Assembly (NCBI GenBank): GCA_011048485.1
Contig: DSDX01000035.1
Location: 1 to 11,634 of the forward strand
Source: Candidatus Aminicenantota bacterium
GTDB lineage: Bacteria > Acidobacteriota > Aminicenantia > Aminicenantales > Saccharicenantaceae
DNA length: 11,634 nucleotides
Direction of reading: 5' to 3'
This document shows positions 8,001 to 11,634 of the stretch, one piece after another. Made by a program: the position numbers and the translations under genes. A model generated the notes under the pieces. The model was not told the DNA's origin. It did no database searches and worked only from the letters and a program-made list of their open reading frames with translations. How positions within the stretch are numbered: position 1 is the first letter of the stretch; every line of letters begins with the position of its first letter.

Positions 8001-8217
8001 GACCGGCAACGCCAAGAAGGGGCTGCAGAAAGCGTCGTGGAACCTGACCCGGCGCATGGATCCGTCTCAACAGCCCGCCGGCGGGCCGCCCGGCGGCTTT
8101 CGCCGCGGCCGGATGAACCTCGTGGACGACGGTGTCTACAAGGTGACCCTGACAGTCGACGACAAGGAAATCGCCACGAAGACGATTAAGATCAGCCCCG
8201 ACCCGCTGTTCAAGTAA
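5038..8217 (+). CDS. Secreted BNR-repeat / VPS10 (sortilin-like) beta-propeller protein
   Basis: 1059 residues, exported: basic start (MSTRPSRFF), hydrophobic core (TILLALGFVLGAGGAV), likely cleavage near VLA|QA. Asp-box (BNR) motifs of type SxDxGxTW start at residues 78, 132, 185, 242, 447, 500, 754, 824 and 866. These mark beta-propeller blades, probably two propellers as in large sortilin-like proteins. Family blocks: GGTQDNGAW (580), SPHNP (675), ISPDLT (706) and TDDGNVQV (746). The C-terminal ~130 residues look like an Ig/FlgD-type beta-sandwich ending DGVYKVTLTV and SPDPLFK. Asp boxes are structural turns, so neither sialidase nor other hydrolase activity can be claimed, although such proteins are often labelled glycosyl hydrolase. 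The cysteine-rich 10CC module of eukaryotic sortilins is absent. A mostly helical, Gly-rich-led insert (about 292-430) is missing from the paralogue at 8658-11634. Own promoter, strong RBS and terminator suggest a monocistronic unit. Ligand unknown. Confidence 0.9.
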   Translation: MSTRPSRFFTILLALGFVLGAGGAVLAQAQVTADDLDLMTWRWVGPVNFSGRIAEFAVPPGQTTTYYVLTASGGLWKTEDAGTHFEPIFDQYGNLSMGSLGIAPSDPKILYLGTGEPMHARSSSRGNGVWKSTDAGKTWTNVGLKDSYFINKVQVHPENPDVVYVAAEGKLYDNAMDCERGFYKTSDGGKTWERLWPLNDRGVGDFVVDPRDFDVVIAHAYKTYRRTWTFIDRQPGNHLYKTVDGGKTWKKLEQGLPNAADQGRAGLAMFLKNPDIVYARIDEQVNLGLAERDGAANFRDPGAFGGFGGRGGALFAEGATFDTFKAHKINSQLAKQAPQFTPIVAADQAELVKKLNEHIGDKDFLSKSGVDLAAFNAAARRVYAKNKDLLAAIDEIEAVHKRPEPKADSSEAKGRAQITNRHVLEMLYGGVLGNQQPVKRDGVIYRSDDLGESWTRMTEYAHTGGSFMVNQTEAGYYARIYVDPADDKTIYCPDTYATVSTDAGKTLKRANWDSGNFSLHVDHRALWVDPANGQHIMSANDGGAGESWDGGKHWDQKATVSAQQFYDIACDNEQPYNVMGGTQDNGAWIGPSETRNRWGVFASDWRYLPTGDGFYVVRNWWNPEWIYYESQFGNSSRQNLNNGETQRLAVRTTPEELAKGIPQQRYQWNAPIVLSPHNPGIVYICSQFVHRSLSRGDEGTFVAISPDLTRADAQRIEESKKTNLQYATIYSFAESPKKPGLFWAGTDDGNVQVSTNGGVTWTNITANFYDMKTGKAKPGVKGALIPFDYWVKRVVPSAHDENTCYVGFSAYRTHNQDNTYLFVTRDLGKTWEDISGGLMNPLFDVEEDPDNPDVLYISGDAGIHVTIDRGKTWTEFSKSAPDVIVRDMAIQKRDRDMVIGTYGRGIYIADIAPLKEMTADNLAKDAYLFEPDEVVRWNRYIQGGEQYGEFAKVDNPAIGATIYYYIKGEPKSVKIVIKDLAGDVVQELTGNAKKGLQKASWNLTRRMDPSQQPAGGPPGGFRRGRMNLVDDGVYKVTLTVDDKEIATKTIKISPDPLFK

Positions 8218-8224
8218 AAGGACG

Positions 8225-8260
8225 GGCCCTCCCGGCGGCCGCCGCCGGGAGGGCCTTTTT
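8225..8260 (+). terminator. Strong intrinsic terminator of the first BNR-repeat gene
   Basis: GGCCCTCCCGGCGGC (8225-8239) and GCCGCCGGGAGGGCC (8241-8255) are perfect reverse complements. In practice this gives a 13-bp stem with a 5-nt loop. T5 (8256-8260) follows directly, and the stem starts seven bases after the stop codon. Confidence 0.95.
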
Positions 8261-8265
8261 CTGTT

Positions 8266-8370
8266 GCTTGGCTTCAGCATCCTCCTCTTATTAAACAAAT
8301 TACCCCATATGTTCAGCTTGGCTTAGAGCTTAGAGGCTATCTTTTCAGAGGAAAAGACGGCCTCTAAGCC
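8266..8370. repeat. Hairpin-forming intergenic repeat, copy B
   Basis: Diverged second copy of the element at 4495-4600, beginning just after the U-tract of the preceding terminator. It ends in an excellent 42-nt hairpin (8328-8369). GCTTAGAGGC pairs perfectly with GCCTCTAAGC; a 2x2 internal loop follows, then TCTTTTC pairs with GAAAAGA around the loop AGAG. There is no U-tract after it, so it is not a standard terminator. A tandem GCTTAGA (8321-8327, 8328-8334) precedes it. Confidence 0.6.
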
Positions 8371-8385
8371 TCTCTCTTCGGCGCG

Positions 8386-8426
8386 CCCCAGGTTGAGCGC
8401 CCAGCTTCCGGGTTCCACGGCGGCGG
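8386..8426 (+). repeat. 41-nt direct repeat, first copy
   Basis: Matches 8534-8574 at 35 of 41 positions, with the perfect 17-nt core AGCGCCCAGCTTCCGGG at 8396-8412. The two copies start 148 nt apart. The low-divergence core in a non-coding gap suggests a partial duplication or a mobile repeat family. Confidence 0.7.
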
Positions 8427-8488
8427 CCGCCGAGAAAGGGGAGCGTGGCCTTAGGGGAGCAGACCAACAGGATCTCGGGTGCTCAACG

Positions 8489-8520
8489 TTAGGGGACACC
8501 TACCCGAGGTGCATGTCCTC
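8489..8520. repeat. REP-like palindromic element, second copy
   Basis: TTAGGGGACACCT leads into a nested hairpin. CACCT (8497-8501) pairs with AGGTG (8507-8511) around ACCCG, and GGGGA (8492-8496) pairs with TCCTC (8516-8520), including one G-U and a CATG bulge. An alternative stem pairs CTCGGGT (8474-8480) with ACCCGAG (8502-8508). It shares TAGGGGACAC and the ending ATGTCC-C with the element at 4826-4850. Confidence 0.5.
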
Positions 8521-8533
8521 GACGATTCAATTC

Positions 8534-8574
8534 CCCCAGGCTAAGCGCCCAGCTTCCGGGGCCCATGGCGACGG
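8534..8574 (+). repeat. 41-nt direct repeat, second copy
   Basis: Second copy of the sequence at 8386-8426; core at 8544-8560. The REP-like element 8489-8520 lies between the two copies, so the copies bracket it. Confidence 0.7.
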
Positions 8575-8606
8575 TGGGTCAGGAGGCTCCAGCCATTACC
8601 CAGTAA

Positions 8607-8642
8607 GAGCGAGGGTCCCCCCTCGGGGCCAGTCCCTCGCTC
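8607..8642 (-). terminator. Candidate terminator hairpin for the minus-strand BNR gene
   Basis: GAGCGAGGG (8607-8615) and CCCTCGCTC (8634-8642) form a perfect 9-bp stem, with further CCCC/GGGG pairing possible inside the 18-nt loop. It lies about 15 nt past the stop codon of the gene at 8658. On the minus strand only a weak T-containing sequence (TTACTGGG) follows, so termination efficiency is uncertain. Confidence 0.5.
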
Positions 8643-8657
8643 AATACCTTCCTTAAC

Positions 8658-11634
8658 TCAATTACCCGACAGCATCGGGTCGGCCCGGACGACGACCGTC
8701 TCGGTGTAGGTCTTGCCGCCGACCGTCAGCGTGACCGTGTACGTGCCGGGCTCGGCCATCCGGCCGCCCATGCCGCCGCGCATGCCGCCGAAGAAGAAGC
8801 CCCGCCCCGGCCGGATGATCTCGAAGACCCGGCGCTGGACGTCCATGACTTTGCGGTAGTTCGTCGCCCACTTATCCAGGTCGGCCAGCGCCTCTTTGAG
8901 GCCGGCCTTCTGCTCGTCGGTGAGGGTGGCCGGCAGCGCGGCCGGGTCGGTCTGCCGCTTGATGTTGCTGACCATGGTCTTGATCGTGGCCTCGGGCGGA
9001 TCGAAGCGGAAGTCCCAGGCGACGCGGTTGATGCCCGCCTCGGCCTCGTCGAGGATGTAGGTCGTCTTGATCGAAGGCGTCACCGGATTGGCGACCTCGA
9101 GGGTGGCCAACTCCGCGGGCTTGGCCTTGAGATAGAAATTGACGAGGGCCCCGTCCGGGGGATTCTCGCCCTTGAAGAACAGGTCGCCCCGGCCATAGCC
9201 TCCTCGCCTGATCGAGAGCCAATTCGTGCCGGGCCGCCCGGGGGCGAAGAGGGCGGCGTCTTTCGCCAGGACGCTGTCGGACGCCTGGCGCAGGGCCGTG
9301 ATGTCGTCGAGGATCCAGATGCCCCGCCCGTGGGTCCCGGCGATGAGATCGTGGTCGCGCGGATGGATGAGCAGGTCGTGGAAGGCGACCGTCGGCGTGT
9401 TCAACTTCAGACAGGACCAGTTCGCGCCCGCGTCCCGGCTCCAGAACACGCCGAACTCCGTACCCAGGAAGAGCAGGTTCCTGGCCACCGGGTCCTCGCG
9501 GATGACGTAGACCGACTGGCCGTCGGGGATGCCGGCCGCGATGGACGTCCAGGTCTTGCCGAAGTCCGTGGTCTTGAAGACGTAGGGGTGGAAATCGTCG
9601 GAGCGGTGGCCGTCGAAGGTCACGTAGCAGGTCCCGTCGTCGAACCGCGAGGCCTCGACGCGGCTGCACCAGATCCCGGGCGGGACGCCCTTGATGTTCG
9701 GCCGGACGTTGGCCCAGCTGACGCCCCCGTTGCGGGTCACCTGGACGTTGCCGTCGTCCGTGCCGACCCAGATCAGGCCGGGGACCCGGGGCGATTCCGA
9801 GACGGTGATGATGGTGCAGTGGGTCTCGGCCCCGGTGACATCGGAGGTGATGCCGCCGGTGGGCTTGTCGGTGCCGCCGTCGCGGGCCCCGAGCTTGGTC
9901 TTGTCGTTGGTCGTCAGGTCGGGGCTGATGATCATCCAGTGCTCGCCCCGGTCGACCGACTTGAAGAGGTGATTGCCGCCGAAGTAGACGGTCTCGGGGT
10001 TGTGCGGCGAGAGGATGATGGGCGTGCTCCAGTTGAAGCGGAACGGGCCGCGCTCCTGCTGCCGCCTGGCCCGCATGGCCTCCTCCGGCGATTGCTGCCC
10101 GGGCTTGGCCCCGGGCTTCGCCGCCGGGGCCGGCTTGACATAGTCCTTGTAGTTGACGATGTTCATCGAGGTCGGGCGGATCTGCTTGGATTCGCGCGTC
10201 TCGACATTGGCCCGCTGGATGGCGCCGCCCTGGCTTTCATAGTAGACGGTCCGCCAATCCCGGGGGTCGTTCTGGGTGTGGAAGCCGTCGCCGCCCCCGA
10301 TGTTGTACCAGAAATCGGTCAGGATCATCCCCTCGCGGTGCATGGACGGGCCGCCCCAGGTCCCGTTGTCCTGGAGGCCGCCGTAGACGTAATAGGGGTC
10401 GCGCATGTCGGCGCTCACGGCGTAGAACTGGGCCGCCGTGAAGTTGTCGTAGAAGACCCAGGTCTGGCCGTGGTCGTAGGTCAGGGAGGCCCCGCCGTCC
10501 TGGCCGACGTAGAAGCGGTTCTTGTCCTTCGGATCGAGCCACATGGCGTGGAAATCGGGGTGGAGGCCGCCGACCTGGCTCCAGGTCTTGCCCCCGTCGT
10601 CGGAGAAGTTCATGCTCGTCGACAGCCAGTAGATCCACTTGTCCTCGAGGGGGTTGACGTAGATGTGGCTGTAGTAGAACGGCCGGTTATTCTGGCGGCT
10701 CATGTACGTCCAGGACGCGCCGCCGTCCTCGGAGCGGTAGATGCCCGTGCCGAGCTTGGTCATGTCCTCGTACTCGGGGTTGGGCTTCTGTTCGTTGCCC
10801 TCGCGGATCGTCTGCTGGGGCTGGTAGCCGTGCTCGACGATGGCCATGAGGATGTCGGGATTGGAGCGGGAGATCGCCAGGCCGATGCGGCCGAGCTCGC
10901 CCGGGGGCAGGCCGTTCATGAGCTTGGTCCAGGACGCGCCGCCGTCGGTCGTCTTGAAGATGCCGCCGTTCGGCCCGCCCGAGTCGAAGCGCCAGGGGCG
11001 GCGGATCCGCTGCCAGAAGGCGACGTAGAGCGTCTGGGGGTCGTTCGGGTGCATGACCAGGTCGATGGCCCCGGTCTTGCCGTCGTTGGGCAGGCCGCCG
11101 GAGAGCTTGAGCCAGGTCTTGCCGCCGTCGGTCGACTTGAACAGGCCGCGGTCCCCGGTATAGCCCCAGGGATGGCCGGAGGCGGCGACGTAGACGATGC
11201 CTGGATCGGTCGGGTGGGTCAGGACGCGGGCTATCGTCTGGGTCGTTTCGAGGCCCACGCGGGTGAAGGTCTTGCCGCCGTCGGTCGACTTGTAGATGCC
11301 GTCGCCCCAGGCGACGCTGTTGCGGACGCACTCCTCGCCGGTCCCGACCCAGATGATGTTGGGGTCCTTCTGGAAGAAGGAGACGTCGCCGATGGAGGCC
11401 GAGCCGTAGTCGTCGAAGATGGGCTCCCAGGTCGTGCCGGCGTTCACCGACTTGAAGACGCCGCCCGAGGCGGTGCCCACGAGGACCTGGCTGAAATCCT
11501 CGTCCAGGGCCTCGAAATCTGAGATGCGGCCGACCATGTTGGCCGGGCCGATCGAGCGCCAGCGCAGGTGCTTGGTCAGGGCCGTGGCGTCGGGGCCGCC
11601 GGCTTGCTGGGCGGCCTGGGGGGCCTGAGGGGCC
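8658..11634 (-). CDS. BNR-repeat / VPS10 (sortilin-like) beta-propeller protein, 5'-truncated by window edge
   Basis: 991 complete codons including no start; the frame stays open to base 11634. The first ATG (11535-11537) is internal: upstream codons read LRWRSIGPAN and continue into MVGRISDF, matching WRWVGPVNFSGRIAEF of the paralogue at 5038-8217. Before that lies a Gln/Ala/Pro-rich linker, probably just after a signal peptide outside the window. Eleven Asp-box motifs run from SVNAGTTW (about 11427-11450) to SRDAGANW (9417-9440). Shared blocks are GGLQDNGTW (QDNG at 10362-10373), SPHNP, ISPDLT and TDDGNVQV. The C-terminal part adds a helical stretch (IKTMVSNIKR to VQRRVFEIIR), a Gly/Phe/Met-rich loop (GFFFGGMRGGMGGRM) and a terminal beta-sandwich segment (GTYTVTLTV). 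Likely secreted and propeller-forming; ligand and any enzyme activity unknown. It converges on the first BNR gene, with 440 nt between stop codons. Confidence 0.9.
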   Translation of the reverse strand, partial: APQAPQAAQQAGGPDATALTKHLRWRSIGPANMVGRISDFEALDEDFSQVLVGTASGGVFKSVNAGTTWEPIFDDYGSASIGDVSFFQKDPNIIWVGTGEECVRNSVAWGDGIYKSTDGGKTFTRVGLETTQTIARVLTHPTDPGIVYVAASGHPWGYTGDRGLFKSTDGGKTWLKLSGGLPNDGKTGAIDLVMHPNDPQTLYVAFWQRIRRPWRFDSGGPNGGIFKTTDGGASWTKLMNGLPPGELGRIGLAISRSNPDILMAIVEHGYQPQQTIREGNEQKPNPEYEDMTKLGTGIYRSEDGGASWTYMSRQNNRPFYYSHIYVNPLEDKWIYWLSTSMNFSDDGGKTWSQVGGLHPDFHAMWLDPKDKNRFYVGQDGGASLTYDHGQTWVFYDNFTAAQFYAVSADMRDPYYVYGGLQDNGTWGGPSMHREGMILTDFWYNIGGGDGFHTQNDPRDWRTVYYESQGGAIQRANVETRESKQIRPTSMNIVNYKDYVKPAPAAKPGAKPGQQSPEEAMRARRQQERGPFRFNWSTPIILSPHNPETVYFGGNHLFKSVDRGEHWMIISPDLTTNDKTKLGARDGGTDKPTGGITSDVTGAETHCTIITVSESPRVPGLIWVGTDDGNVQVTRNGGVSWANVRPNIKGVPPGIWCSRVEASRFDDGTCYVTFDGHRSDDFHPYVFKTTDFGKTWTSIAAGIPDGQSVYVIREDPVARNLLFLGTEFGVFWSRDAGANWSCLKLNTPTVAFHDLLIHPRDHDLIAGTHGRGIWILDDITALRQASDSVLAKDAALFAPGRPGTNWLSIRRGGYGRGDLFFKGENPPDGALVNFYLKAKPAELATLEVANPVTPSIKTTYILDEAEAGINRVAWDFRFDPPEATIKTMVSNIKRQTDPAALPATLTDEQKAGLKEALADLDKWATNYRKVMDVQRRVFEIIRPGRGFFFGGMRGGMGGRMAEPGTYTVTLTVGGKTYTETVVVRADPMLSGN

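Noticed and set aside
6262..8298. 678-codon open frame on the minus strand across the first BNR gene
   Set aside because: It is antisense to a well-supported gene, runs through that gene's terminator, and has the Val/Gly/Asp-rich low-complexity composition of a mirrored GC-rich coding sequence.
8386..8574. Possible CRISPR array from the repeated AGCGCCCAGCTTCCGGG
   Set aside because: Only two copies, 148 nt apart, with imperfect flanks. Spacing and copy number do not fit a CRISPR array and no cas gene is present.
8393..8656. 87-codon plus-strand frame in the gap between the BNR genes
   Set aside because: It starts with TTG inside a direct repeat, has no RBS, covers repeats and a terminator hairpin, and shows no protein-like composition.
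9330..11522. 730-codon open frame on the plus strand opposite the second BNR gene
   Set aside because: Same kind of mirror frame. The minus strand encodes eleven Asp boxes and conserved family blocks; the plus frame has no recognisable motif.
11535..11537. ATG as true start of the second BNR protein
   Set aside because: Upstream codons to the window edge encode sequence homologous to the paralogue (WRSIGP vs WRWVGP), so this Met is internal.

Overview
High-GC bacterial DNA, probably from an uncultured lineage near Acidobacteriota or Aminicenantota. This placement is an inference from several traits: GC- and Arg/Ala-rich codons, a class II (B12-dependent) ribonucleotide reductase, a Gram-negative-type cell envelope (signal peptides, a small outer-membrane barrel, a likely lipoprotein), and large secreted BNR/sortilin-like proteins. 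No marker gene in the window settles the taxonomy.

Layout. Positions 1-1916 (+) hold the C-terminal two thirds or so of a class II ribonucleotide reductase, cut off by the left edge. After a short gap with a good sigma70-like promoter, 2014-2466 (+) encodes a 150-residue exported beta-barrel-like protein, closed by an intrinsic terminator. 2519-4495 (+) encodes a 658-residue predicted lipoprotein with a transglutaminase/NlpC-like Cys-His-Asp pattern. The gap 4496-5037 carries a hairpin-forming repeat, a pyrimidine-rich tract, a REP-like palindrome and an extended -10 promoter. 5038-8217 (+) encodes a 1059-residue secreted BNR-repeat (VPS10/sortilin-like) protein with a textbook terminator. 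The gap 8218-8657 carries a second copy of the hairpin repeat, a duplicated 41-nt sequence, a second REP-like element and a terminator for the converging gene. 8658-11634 (-) encodes a second BNR-repeat protein, paralogous to the first and cut off at its N-terminus by the right edge.

How it fits together. The reductase is a housekeeping gene (dNTP synthesis) with no evident link to its neighbours. The other four genes all encode exported proteins. The two BNR proteins face each other tail to tail and share the same modules in the same order, including QDNG, SPHNP, ISPDLT and TDDGNVQV blocks and a C-terminal beta-sandwich. They look like a duplicated pair that diverged. Their substrate or partner cannot be read from the sequence.

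Most noteworthy are the two large gaps. They carry the same two kinds of element in the same order: a ~105-nt element whose 3' half folds into a long hairpin, kept in both copies despite about 40% divergence, then a palindrome built on TAGGGGACAC. No transposase is in the window. The ~130-residue insert in only one of the two paralogous BNR proteins is also worth following up.
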